64,000 nt of DNA, taken from the NCBI RefSeq assembly GCF_020715685.1, contig NZ_CP085840.1, forward strand, positions 496,001 to 560,000, read 5' to 3'. Below the pieces are notes generated by a model. The model saw only the letters and a list, made by a program, of their open reading frames with translations. It was not told the origin of the DNA and ran no database searches. Positions 1 to 8,529 of the stretch are shown piece after piece. The translations under genes and the position numbers were made by a program. Position 1 is the first letter of the stretch; each line of letters opens with the position of its first letter. Source of the DNA: Dermatobacter hominis. GTDB lineage: Bacteria > Actinomycetota > Acidimicrobiia > Acidimicrobiales > Microtrichaceae.

Positions 1-980
1 CGGGCCCGGCCGAACAGCTCCCACTGCAGGTCGAGGGCCGTCCGGCGCGAGCCGTCGGCCATCTCGAGCGGTTGCGCCAGCGAGAGGTCCCACGACACCT
101 GGTGCATGGCGGGGACCGGCCGGGCCAGCGCGAGCGGCGCGCCCAGCACGTCGTCCTCGACCATCGCGAGGACGAGCGCCGTGGTGCCGAGCTTGAGGAA
201 CGTCTGGACTTCGCTGAGGTTGGCGTCGCCGGTGATCACGTGGAGCCGGCGGTACTTCTGCGCGTCTGCGTGGGGCTCGTCCCGGGTGTTGATGATCGGC
301 CGCTTGAGCGTCGTCTCGAGGCCGACCTCCTCCTCGAAGAAGTCCGCCCGCTGGGTGAGCTGGAACGGCACCTCGTCGGTGCGCATGCCGGGCGCCTCGG
401 AACCGACCTTGCCCGCGCCGGTGAAGATCTGGCGGGTGACGAGGTGGCCGGTCGCGTGGGCGACGATGCGACCGAAGGGCACCGCCCGGTCGACCAGGTA
501 GTTCTCGTGGCAGCCGTAGCTGTTGCCCTTGCCGTCGGAGTTGTTCTTGTAGACGACGATCTCCTGGTCGTCGGGCAGCATCGACGTCGCGGCCGCCATC
601 GACCGGATCAGGATCTCCTCGCCGGCGCGGTCGTGGGTCAGCGCGGTGAGGGCGTCGGGCGCCTCGGGGCAGGAGTACTCGGGGTGGGCGTGGTCGACGT
701 AGTACCGGGCGCCGTTGGTGAGCACGGCGTTGACCAGGTGGGTCTCGACCTCGGGTGCGAGCGAGAGCAGCAGCGTCTCCTCGCGGGCGTCGTTGCCGGG
801 CGACTCGTCGTCGAAGTTCCAGCCGACCCGCTGCGTGCGGTGCGAGCCCCGCTCCCCCTCGAGGGCGGCCAGGTAGGCGTTGATGAGCATCGACGACGCG
901 GAGATCGGGTTCGACTCCCCCGCGCCGCGCACGAGGATGCCGTACTCCGTCTCGATGCCGCAGATCTTGGCGATGGCCAC
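1..980 (-). CDS. dop: Pup deamidase/depupylase Dop, 3' end beyond the window
   Basis: Dop removes Pup from substrates and deamidates the Pup C-terminal Gln before ligation; it is a glutamine-synthetase-like enzyme of the Pup-proteasome system. The GTG start at 980 gives VAIAKICGIETEYGI, the ATP/metal-binding Glu region of the Dop/PafA fold, followed by DHAHPEYSCPE and VYKNNSDGKGNSYGCHENYL, all typical of Dop. About 326 codons are present; Dop is usually about 500 residues, so the C-terminal third lies off the left edge. A TAGGGT box at 989-994 ends 8 nt before the start, suggesting a leaderless transcript. Pup and proteasome subunit genes, which normally follow dop, would be off the edge. Family assignment is secure. 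Confidence 0.93.
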   Translation of the reverse strand, partial: MAIAKICGIETEYGILVRGAGESNPISASSMLINAYLAALEGERGSHRTQRVGWNFDDESPGNDAREETLLLSLAPEVETHLVNAVLTNGARYYVDHAHPEYSCPEAPDALTALTHDRAGEEILIRSMAAATSMLPDDQEIVVYKNNSDGKGNSYGCHENYLVDRAVPFGRIVAHATGHLVTRQIFTGAGKVGSEAPGMRTDEVPFQLTQRADFFEEEVGLETTLKRPIINTRDEPHADAQKYRRLHVITGDANLSEVQTFLKLGTTALVLAMVEDDVLGAPLALARPVPAMHQVSWDLSLAQPLEMADGSRRTALDLQWELFGRA

Positions 981-1049
981 GGTTCGTGACCCTACGTGAT
1001 CGCGCTCGACGCCCCGAGGTCGGGGCTCACCCGGCCGTGGCGCAGCGCT

Positions 1050-2081
1050 TCACTTCACGACGCTCAGGGTCACCGAGGGCTCGACGCGCAGGTGCTCGAT
1101 CGACGCGGAGCGACCTCCCGAGGTGGTCTCCCAACCGGCCTGGAACGTCGAGTAGATCGCACGCTGGGCGCCGTCGCGGTCCTGGAAGAAGCTCAGGCCG
1201 CCCGGGCCGCTCCGACCGTTGGACGACTGGATCCAGGGCCCCGACGGATCGCTGGTGCACGGCCCGGTCGGGGAGGCGCAGCGGGCGATCCCGGTCGAGT
1301 AGCCGCCCTCGTACCACCGGCCGGCCGAGTACGCGAGCAGGTAGTTGCGGCGTGAGCGGTCGTAGACCATCGAGGGGTTCTCGATGAAGTGGTACTCCCA
1401 CGGGTGGTCGCGGCCGAGGACCATCGTCGCCGGGCCCGAGATGTTCCCCCAGGCGTCGAGCGGGAAGACGTGGATCGGGTCCTCGGTGCCGCCGAACGCC
1501 ATGTAGAGCCACCGTCCGCCGTTCGCGTCGGTGAACACGTCGGGGTCGAGCGCGCCGTGCGCCCAGTCGATGCCGCACGTGATCGGCTGCGCCTCGGGCA
1601 CGAACGGGCCCGAGGGCGACGAGGCGAGGGCCCGGCCGACGCACTGCGGGTTGGCCGGGTCGGGCGGCGACGTCCGATCCGCGCTGAAGTACATGATCCA
1701 CGTGCCGCCGAAGCGGGCGACCGTGGGCCCCCACAGCTGGCGCGGTCGAGCCGCCCACGGCGGCTTCTGCGGCATGCCCTCGACGGTCACGGCGTTCTTC
1801 TGCGAGAGCGTGTACGCCCGATCGATGTCGGTGAGCCTCGTCACCGGCGCCCGCAGGTGGTTGTCCGAGCCGTAGACGTAGTACGTCCCGCCGTCCTCGA
1901 CGACGAACGGGTCCGACGTCTCGGGCAGCCGCACCGCCTCGACCGCCACCTTCGTGACGGGCCCGAGCGGCACCTGGCAGCCCGTGGCGAGCGCCACGGC
2001 GGCGAGGAGCAGCAGGGCCGTCGACGCCGCGCTGCGACGTCGGGTCGTGCGCGACGGGCGCGCCGCGCTCAGGCGTCGCAT
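1050..2081 (-). CDS. Glycoside hydrolase family 43 lipoprotein (arabinanase/xylosidase-like)
   Basis: The 343-residue product starts with a basic region, a hydrophobic stretch and ALATGC, a lipobox-like site with Cys35, so it is probably a lipoprotein. The five-bladed propeller signature of GH43 is present: the catalytic base Asp in TSDPFVVEDGGTYYVYGS, the pKa-modulating Asp in HGALDPDVFTD, and the catalytic Glu in YHFIENPSMVYD. The family cleaves arabinan, xylan or related glycans; the substrate cannot be told from sequence. ATG 2081 is chosen because it is preceded by AGGAAGGGG and begins the signal peptide; longer frames upstream look like shadow. The start overlaps the end of the upstream glycosyltransferase gene by 13 bases, so the two are probably coupled. 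Confidence 0.85.
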   Translation of the reverse strand: MRRLSAARPSRTTRRRSAASTALLLLAAVALATGCQVPLGPVTKVAVEAVRLPETSDPFVVEDGGTYYVYGSDNHLRAPVTRLTDIDRAYTLSQKNAVTVEGMPQKPPWAARPRQLWGPTVARFGGTWIMYFSADRTSPPDPANPQCVGRALASSPSGPFVPEAQPITCGIDWAHGALDPDVFTDANGGRWLYMAFGGTEDPIHVFPLDAWGNISGPATMVLGRDHPWEYHFIENPSMVYDRSRRNYLLAYSAGRWYEGGYSTGIARCASPTGPCTSDPSGPWIQSSNGRSGPGGLSFFQDRDGAQRAIYSTFQAGWETTSGGRSASIEHLRVEPSVTLSVVK

Positions 2082-3442
2082 GTGGCACCCCTTCCTCTCG
2101 GGCCGGACGGACCGACCTCCGCATCGCCCGGCGGCGGACCGGCGGCACCGGCGCGCCGCTCGTGGAGCCAGGCGGCGAGGTAGCCGACGCCGACGCACAT
2201 CAGCAGGTCGAACGGGCCACGCAGGCGCGGGACCGACACGGTCACCAGGCTGAGCGCGACGAGCGTGCCCACGATCGCGATCGCCGGCCACGTCCGCCGG
2301 TCGCGGCGGCGCAGGACCGTGCCGGCCAGCCCGGCCGCGACCAGGATCGGGAACAGGACCAGCGTGGCGTCGCGGAACGCGGGGTCACGGCCGTCGACGT
2401 ACTCGGCCTCGACCGCGCGGTGCCCCGGCAGCTCGAGCATCGTCGCCGCGCCGTCGACGGCGCGGCGGAGCACGGCATCGGGGTTCGAGCGCATCCCGTC
2501 GACCCCGAGGTCGACGAGGCGGTCGCTCCACGCCGCCTCGTCGCGCTCGAGCTCGCGGACGCCGTGGCGCTCGTACCACGGGTCGCCCGTGGGGTCCTCG
2601 AACAGCCCGCTCTCGATCGCCGGCGGCCCGTACAGCGCGGCGAGGGTGAAGCCGTCCGACGTCACCAGTCTCGGGGTGCCGACCTGGACGGCGTTGCGGA
2701 CCGCCCAGGGCGCCACGACCAGCAGGCACACGCCCACCGCCGCGGCGGCGCGACGCCAGCCGACCGCCCGCCAGAGGACCACCGCGACGACCACGACGAC
2801 GAGCGCCGCGTTCGGCCGGGCGAGCAGCAGCAGGCCGCTCAGCGCGCCGGCGAGCGCCCACCGGTCGTCGAGCAGGGCCAGCAGGATCCCGAGGAGCAGC
2901 AGGAGGCCGAGCGGCTCGCTCACCGTGACGGTGTCGTTCGCGACCAGGGCGGGCGCCACCGCGACGGCGAGTCCGGCGACGAGCCCGGCCCGGTCACCGG
3001 CGATGCGCCGTGCGTACGTGACCGTGAGCGCGATCACGACGAGCCCCAGCACGAGCGACAGGGCCCGACCGGGCCAGAGCGCGTCGGGCCCGGCGATCCT
3101 CGTCGGCACCGCGAGGAGCGCCGGGTACAGCGGGGGCCGGAACGCCGTGGCGTGGGCGACGCCGCCGGGGAACGTCGAGCTCAGTCCGTCGCCGGCGGCC
3201 AGCGACCGGGCCAGCTCGACGTACTGGCGGGCATCGGAGCGGGGCACCCAGTCGGGGTTGACCAGGGCCCAGTGCAGCGCGCGGAGCGCCGCACCCACGG
3301 CGACCGGGACCGCCCACAGCGGTGGTCGGGGCGCGGCGAGCGGACCGGACCCGGACCCCGGACGGGTCCCCGGCTCGGACGGCCCCGCCGCACCGCGGGG
3401 CGGGGCGGCGGCGTCGACGGCGGGAGCGACCGCGCTGCGCAC
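2069..3442 (-). CDS. GT39/ArnT-like integral membrane glycosyltransferase
   Basis: A 457-residue multi-pass membrane protein. After a Pro/Ala-rich cytoplasmic N-terminus come about ten hydrophobic segments. The first extracytoplasmic loop carries WVPRSDARQYVELARSLA, the acidic motif in which Asp binds the polyprenyl-phosphate sugar in GT-C enzymes (PMT, ArnT). Residues 90-110 read FRPPLYPALLA, typical of the glycosyltransferase 39 family. It likely moves a sugar from a lipid carrier to an extracellular acceptor; the acceptor is unknown. GTG 3442 has a TAGAGT box at 3449-3454, 6 nt away, so it probably heads a leaderless transcript with the GH43 gene. The pair sits between arc and dop, which are usually adjacent. 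Confidence 0.78.
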   Translation of the reverse strand: MRSAVAPAVDAAAPPRGAAGPSEPGTRPGSGSGPLAAPRPPLWAVPVAVGAALRALHWALVNPDWVPRSDARQYVELARSLAAGDGLSSTFPGGVAHATAFRPPLYPALLAVPTRIAGPDALWPGRALSLVLGLVVIALTVTYARRIAGDRAGLVAGLAVAVAPALVANDTVTVSEPLGLLLLLGILLALLDDRWALAGALSGLLLLARPNAALVVVVVAVVLWRAVGWRRAAAAVGVCLLVVAPWAVRNAVQVGTPRLVTSDGFTLAALYGPPAIESGLFEDPTGDPWYERHGVRELERDEAAWSDRLVDLGVDGMRSNPDAVLRRAVDGAATMLELPGHRAVEAEYVDGRDPAFRDATLVLFPILVAAGLAGTVLRRRDRRTWPAIAIVGTLVALSLVTVSVPRLRGPFDLLMCVGVGYLAAWLHERRAGAAGPPPGDAEVGPSGPRGRGATCDA

Positions 3443-3519
3443 CCATCGACTCTACGGAGCCGGAACGGCGATCCCGCCGGGGCAGCCCTGGAACCACCCG
3501 GCCGGCGCTGAGCGCCGGC

Positions 3520-5295
3520 TCAGAGGTACTGGCCGGTGGCCACCGCCTCGATCGAGCGGCCGCCGGTCGCGTCCTCCTTGGTGTCGTCGTGCACCAGGGT
3601 CCGCACGTAGACGATGCGCTCGCCCTTCTTGCCGGAGATCTTCGCCCAGTCGTCGGGGTTGGTCGTGTTCGGCAGGTCCTCGTGCTCCTTGTACTCCTGG
3701 TGGATGGAGTCGACGAGGTCCTGCACCCGCACGCCCCGGGCGCCGCCGTCGAGCTGGCGCTTGATCGCCAGCTTCTTGGCCCGCCGGACGACGTTCTCGA
3801 TCATGGCCCCGGACGAGAAGTCCTTGAAGTACATGACCTCCTTGTCGCCGTTCTGGTACGTGACCTCCAGGAACTGGTTCGCCTCGTCGGTCCGGTACAT
3901 CTCGTCGACGGTCCGCTCGATCATGGCCATCACGGCCTTGGCGGCGTCGCCGCCGCCGAGCGAGGCGATCTCGTCGGTGTCGAGGGGCACGTCGGTCGTC
4001 AGGTAGCGGGCGAAGATCTGCGATGCCGCCTGCTCGTCGGGGCGGTTGATCTTGATCTTCACGTCGAGGCGGCCCGGTCGGAGGATGGCGGGGTCGATCA
4101 GGTCCTCGCGGTTCGACGCACCGATCACGATCACGTTCTTGAGCGTCTCGACGCCGTCGATCTCGGCCAGCAGCTGCGGGACGATCGTCGCCTCCATGTC
4201 GGACGAGATGCCGGTGCCGCGGGTCCGGAAGAGCGACTCCATCTCGTCGAAGAAGACGATCACCGGCGTGCCGTCGGCCGCCTTCTCGCGCGCCCGCTGG
4301 AACACCAGGCGGATGTGGCGCTCGGTCTCGCCCACGTACTTGTTGAGCAGCTCGGGGCCCTTGATGTTCAGGAAGTAGCTGCGGGCCTCCTTGCCGGTGG
4401 CCTCGGTCACCTTGCGGGCGAGCGAGTTGGCGACGGCCTTGGCGATCAGCGTCTTGCCGCAGCCGGGCGGGCCGTAGAGCAGGATGCCCTTCGGCGCCGG
4501 CAGCGCGTACTCCCGGAACAGCTCCTGGTGCAGGAACGGCAGCTCGACCGCATCGGTGATCGCCTCGATCTGGTCGTCGAGGCCGCCGATGTCGGAGTAG
4601 TCGATGTCGGGCACCTCCTCGAGCACGAGCTCCTCCACCTCGGGGCGGGGCAGCTTCTCCAGGAGGAGGGCCGAGCGGGTGTCCATCAGCACGGTGTCAC
4701 CGGCACGGAGGCGCTCGTCGAGGAGCTGGTCGGCGAGCTCGGCGACGCGCTCCTCGTCGGCCCGACCCACCACCAGGGCGCGGCGGCCGTCGCCGATGAG
4801 CTCCTTGAAGGTCACGATCTCGCCCGCGATCTCGGGCTCGCGGACCATCACGACGTTGTAAGCGTCGTTGAGCACGACCTCGCAGCCCCGGTGGAGGTCG
4901 TCGACGTCGATGCCGGGCGAGATCTCGACCCGCATCTTGCGGCCGGCTGCCTGCACGTCGACCGTGCCGTCGTCGTTGACGCCGAGCAGGGTCGCGTACG
5001 CGGCCGGCGGCTGGGTCAGCTTCTCGACCTCCTCGCGGAGGGCGGCGATGTGGTCGCGGGCCTCCCGGAGCGTGAAGGTCAGCTTCTCGTTCTGGCTGAC
5101 GGCCTGGGCGAGCTGGCCCTTCGTCTCGAGGAGGCGCTCCTCCAACGTGCGGACCCGCTTGGGCGCGTCCTGCAGGCGGCGCACGAGCTGGGAGACCTCG
5201 TCCTCGAGGTCGCGGACCTGCTCCCGCAGGACGTCGACGTCGTCGGCACCGCCGTGCTCGTGGGCGGCTGGCAGGTGGCTCTCCTCGTCGGGCAC
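3520..5295 (-). CDS. arc: Proteasome-associated AAA ATPase ARC/Mpa
   Basis: This hexameric unfoldase binds pupylated proteins through N-terminal coiled coils and feeds them to the 20S proteasome. The 591-residue product shows a heptad-rich coiled coil in roughly the first 90 residues, OB-fold interdomains ([13 protein letters not shown]), then an AAA domain with Walker A GPPGCGKT, Walker [13 protein letters not shown] and the GRLDVKIKI region. It ends in GQYL, the penultimate-Tyr motif that docks into the proteasome alpha ring. GTG 5295 is preferred to an ATG 35 codons upstream because GAGGAGG lies just before it and the resulting length fits the family. It is divergent from a ferredoxin across a 333-base gap. 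Confidence 0.95.
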   Translation of the reverse strand: MPDEESHLPAAHEHGGADDVDVLREQVRDLEDEVSQLVRRLQDAPKRVRTLEERLLETKGQLAQAVSQNEKLTFTLREARDHIAALREEVEKLTQPPAAYATLLGVNDDGTVDVQAAGRKMRVEISPGIDVDDLHRGCEVVLNDAYNVVMVREPEIAGEIVTFKELIGDGRRALVVGRADEERVAELADQLLDERLRAGDTVLMDTRSALLLEKLPRPEVEELVLEEVPDIDYSDIGGLDDQIEAITDAVELPFLHQELFREYALPAPKGILLYGPPGCGKTLIAKAVANSLARKVTEATGKEARSYFLNIKGPELLNKYVGETERHIRLVFQRAREKAADGTPVIVFFDEMESLFRTRGTGISSDMEATIVPQLLAEIDGVETLKNVIVIGASNREDLIDPAILRPGRLDVKIKINRPDEQAASQIFARYLTTDVPLDTDEIASLGGGDAAKAVMAMIERTVDEMYRTDEANQFLEVTYQNGDKEVMYFKDFSSGAMIENVVRRAKKLAIKRQLDGGARGVRVQDLVDSIHQEYKEHEDLPNTTNPDDWAKISGKKGERIVYVRTLVHDDTKEDATGGRSIEAVATGQYL

Positions 5296-5628
5296 CGGAC
5301 CTCCTCGTGGGTCGGCCGGCCGATGGTCTCGTCGGCTGGGCGTGGTGCGGTCGCACCCCTCCGGAGTGTCTACCCCCGCGGATGGCCGACGCGTGGCCAT
5401 CCCCGGTCACGGTCCGGTGACGAGTCGGTCACGGGGCGGTCACGACGGCGTTGCGGCAGCGTGACGGGTGGCCGAAGAGTTTCCACCGCGATTGCCGTGC
5501 AAATTCCCGGCGAGGGCTATGCTGGATCCCCGGAGGCCACGGTCACCGAGACGGTGCCCGCTGGTCCACGGAGACAGTGCCCCGCCCCCTCCCCGATGGG
5601 GCCCGACCCGAAGGCAGGAAGACCGAAC
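5296..5628. promoter_or_regulatory. Divergent control region between arc and the ferredoxin gene
   Basis: No gene fits this 333-base gap. For arc (minus), TAGACACT near 5365-5372 could be a -10 region, leaving a leader of about 70 nt ending in GAGGAGG. For the ferredoxin (plus), TATGCT at 5518-5523 is a plausible -10, with TTGCCG at 5492-5497 only a weak, widely spaced -35. Between them lie the phased direct repeats described separately. Promoter positions are read by eye. Confidence 0.5.
5404..5445. repeat. Four direct repeats of CGGTCACG at exact 11-bp spacing
   Basis: CGGTCACG begins at 5404, 5426 and 5437, and the one-base variant CGGTGACG begins at 5415, so four units fall on an exact 11-bp period. 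A further GTGACG at 5461-5466 keeps the same phase after one missing unit. Helically phased 11-bp direct repeats are the hallmark of OmpR/PhoP-type response regulator sites in actinobacteria. Relative to the suggested arc -10 they lie roughly 30 to 75 bases upstream, an activator position. The regulator is not identified. Confidence 0.6.
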
Positions 5629-5871
5629 ATGGGCATGAAGGTGTGGATCGACCAGGACCTGTGCACGGGTGACGGGCTGTGCGAGGAGATCTCGCCGGCG
5701 GTGTTCACCCTGCTCGACGACGGGCTCGCCTACGTCAAGGAGGGCGACAAGGTCTTCAACGACCCCGCAGGCGCCGAGGGCCTGGCCAACATCCCCGACG
5801 GCGAGCTCGAGGGCGTCATCGAGTCGGCCGAGGAGTGCCCCGGCGAGTGCATCTTCATCGAGGTCGAGTGA
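5629..5871 (+). CDS. Single-cluster [3Fe-4S]-type ferredoxin
   Basis: An 80-residue acidic protein beginning MGMKVWIDQDLCTGDGLC. Cys12 and Cys18 (C-x5-C) and Cys70 followed by Pro match the three-ligand pattern of actinobacterial 3Fe-4S ferredoxins that often reduce cytochromes P450; the Cys expected two or three residues after Cys12 is absent, in favour of a 3Fe cluster. Cys74 is an extra cysteine that might or might not be a ligand. ATG 5629 is preceded by GGCAGGAAG. No P450 or ferredoxin reductase lies in the window, so the partner is unknown. The gene is divergent from arc and followed by a very strong hairpin. Confidence 0.87.
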   Translation: MGMKVWIDQDLCTGDGLCEEISPAVFTLLDDGLAYVKEGDKVFNDPAGAEGLANIPDGELEGVIESAEECPGECIFIEVE

Positions 5872-5940
5872 CCCCTCCGCTCGTCTGACCCGACGAGCGC
5901 ACCGGGCGCCGGGCCCTCGGGCCGGCCCCGACCGATCGAA

Positions 5941-5980
5941 CGCGACTGCGGCGGAGCCTTCGGGCTCCGCCGCAGTCGCG
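5941..5980. terminator. Perfect 18-bp UUCG-capped hairpin terminator
   Basis: Bases 5941-5958 and 5963-5980 are perfectly complementary around the loop TTCG, giving an 18-bp GC-rich stem with an exceptionally stable UUCG tetraloop. It lies between the convergent ferredoxin and Thr-rich protein genes, so it can serve both strands. There is no U-tract, as is common in high-GC actinobacteria. Confidence 0.85.
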
Positions 5981-6005
5981 CCCGGGCGCGTCCGCGCTCG
6001 TCGGC

Positions 6006-6485
6006 TCAGGGCGCCGCGGAGGTCGTGGTCGTCGGCTCCGTGGTCGTCGTCGTCGGCGCCGTGGTGGTCGTGGTCGGCGGGCGCGTCGTCGTGGTCTGCG
6101 GCCGGGTGGTCGTGGTCTGCGGCCGCGTGGTCGTGGACTCGGGCCGCGTCGTGGACGTGGTCGTTGACGAAGTGGTCGTGGTGGTCGTGTCGTCGCTGTC
6201 GCTCGCCCGCACGACGGCGAAGGCCACGAGCGCGACGAGGACCACGAGCAGCACGATGACCGCCCAGGCCCAGCCGGGGACGCCCCGCTTCTCCTCGGGC
6301 GGCTCGACAGGACCTCCTGGGTACTGGCCGGGTGGGTACTGGCCCGGCGGGTACTGGCCGGGCGGGTACTGACCCGGCTGGGAGGGGTCCTGGCCGTACG
6401 GCCCCGGCGGCTGGCCGGGCTGCTGCGCCGGCATGATCCGGGTCGGGTCCTCGTCGGGCCCCGTCGGCGGGTACTGGTCGGTCAT
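6006..6485 (-). CDS. Single-pass membrane protein with Pro/Gly/Gln head and Thr-rich tail
   Basis: A 159-residue low-complexity protein of unknown function. The N-terminal half is rich in Pro, Gly, Gln and Tyr and contains four tandem PPGQY-type units encoded by near-identical 15-bp DNA repeats. One hydrophobic segment follows (AWAVIVLLVVLVALVAFAVV), then a tail almost entirely Thr with repeated TTTTRP units and no Cys. The Thr/Pro tail is probably extracellular and may be a wall-spanning or O-mannosylated stalk; that is inference. ATG 6485 is preceded by CCGGAGGA. A TAGCGT box at 6522-6527 would give a leader of about 30 nt. Confidence 0.75.
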   Translation of the reverse strand: MTDQYPPTGPDEDPTRIMPAQQPGQPPGPYGQDPSQPGQYPPGQYPPGQYPPGQYPGGPVEPPEEKRGVPGWAWAVIVLLVVLVALVAFAVVRASDSDDTTTTTTSSTTTSTTRPESTTTRPQTTTTRPQTTTTRPPTTTTTAPTTTTTEPTTTTSAAP

Positions 6486-6563
6486 GTCGGTCCTCCGGCT
6501 CCGTTCTCCAGCCGGAGGGTGACGCTACCCGTGGCCCGGGGCCGGATCGGTGACCCCCCCTGG

Positions 6564-7724
6564 TCAGGTCAGGCACTCCCCCGTCGGCACGGGCTCCTGC
6601 GCCCCGCCGGCGAGGAGCGCACGGAGCTGCTCCTGCTCCAGGGCGTAGGCCACGCCGTCCCGGTCGGGGGCGATCGCCACGGCCACCGCGACCACCGTGC
6701 CGTCGCTGCGGACGACGGCGCTGCCCGAGTCACCCGGCTCGAGGTCGCTGGCGAGCACCAGCAGCTCGCGCCGGACCTCGCGGCGGTCGTAGATGTCGAG
6801 GCCGGTGGCGTCGATCGACTCGCCCACCTCGAACGGCGACGGCCGGAACGGTCCACCGCCGGGGAACCCCATGACCAGGCCTCGGTCACCGGTCTCCGAC
6901 GGCCCGAGCGGGAGCGCGGGCCGGTCGAGGTCGGTGGCGAGCAGCGCGAGGTCGACCGACGGGTCGAACGCGACCACCTCGGCGTCGGCCTGCTCGCCCT
7001 CGGTCGTCACCAGCTCGACGTCGGTCGTCCCCGCGACGACGTGGGCGTTGGTCGCGACGAGGCCGGGGGCGACGACGAAGCCGCTGCCCGACTGCACCAT
7101 GTCGCAGGCGCTGCCCTTCACCTGCACGACGCTGCGGGCGAGCTGCGCCATCCGGGCGTCGTCGATCGGGGTGTCGGTCGGGGCGGGCGGCAGCTCGGGT
7201 GTGGGCGCGTCGCCCGTGAACAGCTGGGGGAACCGACCGTCGAGGGCCTGGCGCTCGAGGTCCAGGAGCCCGGCCGGCGGCTCGGGCAGGTGGTCGAGGC
7301 TGAAGCCCGCGAGCGCGGAGCCGCTCGTCGACGACGCGGACCACCCCTCGGTCTGCGACATCACGGGGAAGAGCAGCCAGGCGATGACGGCGACGCCGAC
7401 GACGCCCAACGCGGCCCCGCCCACCTGGTCCAGCCGTCGGGCCGCGCCCGGGCGCACCGGTGGCGCCAGCCGGGATCCGATGGCGGAGCCGATCCCCTGC
7501 CCCAGCGAGGCGAGCACGACCAGCACGCTGAGGCCGACGAGCACGACCGCGCTGCCGGAGGTGAGGTCGAGCCGGTCGAGCAGGGGTGGGAGCACGGCGA
7601 CCGCGAGCGCGAGCCCGAGGCCCGCCCCGATCCAGCCGACCGACCGCGTCAGGAACCCGAGCCGCCACCCCCCGACCGCGGCCAGGACGGCGGCCACGAC
7701 GATGACGACGTCCAGGCCGTTCAC
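6564..7724 (-). CDS. marP: MarP-like membrane serine protease (CvpA domain plus trypsin-like domain)
   Basis: A 386-residue protein with four hydrophobic segments in about the first 115 residues (Colicin V production/CvpA-like) and a periplasmic chymotrypsin-fold protease. The triad is visible as His in TNAHVV, Asp in PSVDLALL and Ser in EPGDSGSAVV. One Cys lies early in the protease domain (GSACDMVQ) and one three residues from the end (GECLT), the arrangement of the stabilising disulfide known in Mycobacterium tuberculosis MarP, which protects cells in acid. GTG 7724 follows GGGAGGGG. It lies 31 bases after trmI and may be the last gene of the T-loop operon. Confidence 0.85.
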   Translation of the reverse strand: MNGLDVVIVVAAVLAAVGGWRLGFLTRSVGWIGAGLGLALAVAVLPPLLDRLDLTSGSAVVLVGLSVLVVLASLGQGIGSAIGSRLAPPVRPGAARRLDQVGGAALGVVGVAVIAWLLFPVMSQTEGWSASSTSGSALAGFSLDHLPEPPAGLLDLERQALDGRFPQLFTGDAPTPELPPAPTDTPIDDARMAQLARSVVQVKGSACDMVQSGSGFVVAPGLVATNAHVVAGTTDVELVTTEGEQADAEVVAFDPSVDLALLATDLDRPALPLGPSETGDRGLVMGFPGGGPFRPSPFEVGESIDATGLDIYDRREVRRELLVLASDLEPGDSGSAVVRSDGTVVAVAVAIAPDRDGVAYALEQEQLRALLAGGAQEPVPTGECLT

Positions 7725-7755
7725 GGTCGCCCCCTCCCGGCCCGGCGCCGTCGGG

Positions 7756-8529
7756 TCAGGCGCCCAGCCGGGCGACGGTGAGGAACCCCGTGTGGGCCAC
7801 CATGCGGTGGTCGGGCCGCACCGCCTGGCCCTCGACGTACCACCCTCGCTGGAGCACCTCGGTGGTGCTGGGGGCGAAGAAGCGGGAGCGGTCGAGCGCA
7901 CCGCGCAGCTGCGCCACTTGCATCACGCTGGGCGTGTACGCCAGCAGCAGGCCGCCGGGGCGCAGCGCCTTCTCGGCGTGGGGCACGACCTGCCACGGCT
8001 CGGGCAGGTCGAGCACGACGCGGTCGACGTCGCGCTCGTCGATCCCCTCGTAGCAGTCGCGGAGCTCGACCTGGTACCGGTCGAGCACGTCGGCGCCCAT
8101 GAACCGCTCGACGTTCTGGCGGGCCCGGTCGGCGAAGTCCTCGCGCAGCTCGTAGCCGACGATGTCGGCGCCGGCGCGCAGCATGCCCATCGACAGGGCG
8201 CCGGAGCCGACGCCGCTCTCGAGCACCCGGACGCCGGGGCCGATGTCGGCCATCATCAGGATCGGGCCGATGTCCTTCGGGTAGATCACCTGCGCGCCGC
8301 GGGGCATCTTCAGGATGAACTCGCTGAGCGTCGGTCGGACGACGAGCAGCGACTGGCCCCGCGTGGTCTGCACCGTCGAGCCCTCGGCGACGCCGATGAC
8401 GTCGTCGTGGCGGATGTAGCCGGAGTGGAGGTGGAACTCCTTCCCGGCGGTGAGCGTCGCCTGGTAGCGCCGGTCCTTGTTGTCGATGAACTGGACCAGG
8501 TCGCCTTCGGCGAGGAGGGGGTCGGTCAC
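7756..8529 (-). CDS. trmI: tRNA (adenine(58)-N1)-methyltransferase TrmI
   Basis: TrmI methylates A58 in the T-loop of tRNAs using S-adenosylmethionine. The 257-residue product has the short N-terminal beta domain with RRYQATLTAGKEFHLHSGYI, the Rossmann SAM motif VLESGVGSGALSMG, and VVLDLPEPWQVV as the catalytic motif IV, all diagnostic. GTG 8529 overlaps the stop of the upstream TtuA-like gene in a GTGA, so translation is probably coupled. Position 58 methylation and position 54 thiolation are structurally linked in thermophile tRNA, which makes the pairing meaningful. Confidence 0.93.
   Translation of the reverse strand: MTDPLLAEGDLVQFIDNKDRRYQATLTAGKEFHLHSGYIRHDDVIGVAEGSTVQTTRGQSLLVVRPTLSEFILKMPRGAQVIYPKDIGPILMMADIGPGVRVLESGVGSGALSMGMLRAGADIVGYELREDFADRARQNVERFMGADVLDRYQVELRDCYEGIDERDVDRVVLDLPEPWQVVPHAEKALRPGGLLLAYTPSVMQVAQLRGALDRSRFFAPSTTEVLQRGWYVEGQAVRPDHRMVAHTGFLTVARLGA

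Noticed and set aside
905-922. T-loop-like string GGGTTCGACTCCCCCGC suggesting a tRNA
   Set aside because: It lies inside conserved Dop coding sequence (GESNPIS on the minus strand) and no acceptor or anticodon arms can be drawn.
3322-5628. Very long open frame on the plus strand opposite arc
   Set aside because: It mirrors the codon structure of arc on the other strand; only its last 80 codons (ferredoxin from 5629) have real protein features.
5941-5980. Large hairpin considered as a riboswitch or small RNA
   Set aside because: It lies after stop codons of convergent genes with no promoter box before it; terminator is the simpler reading.
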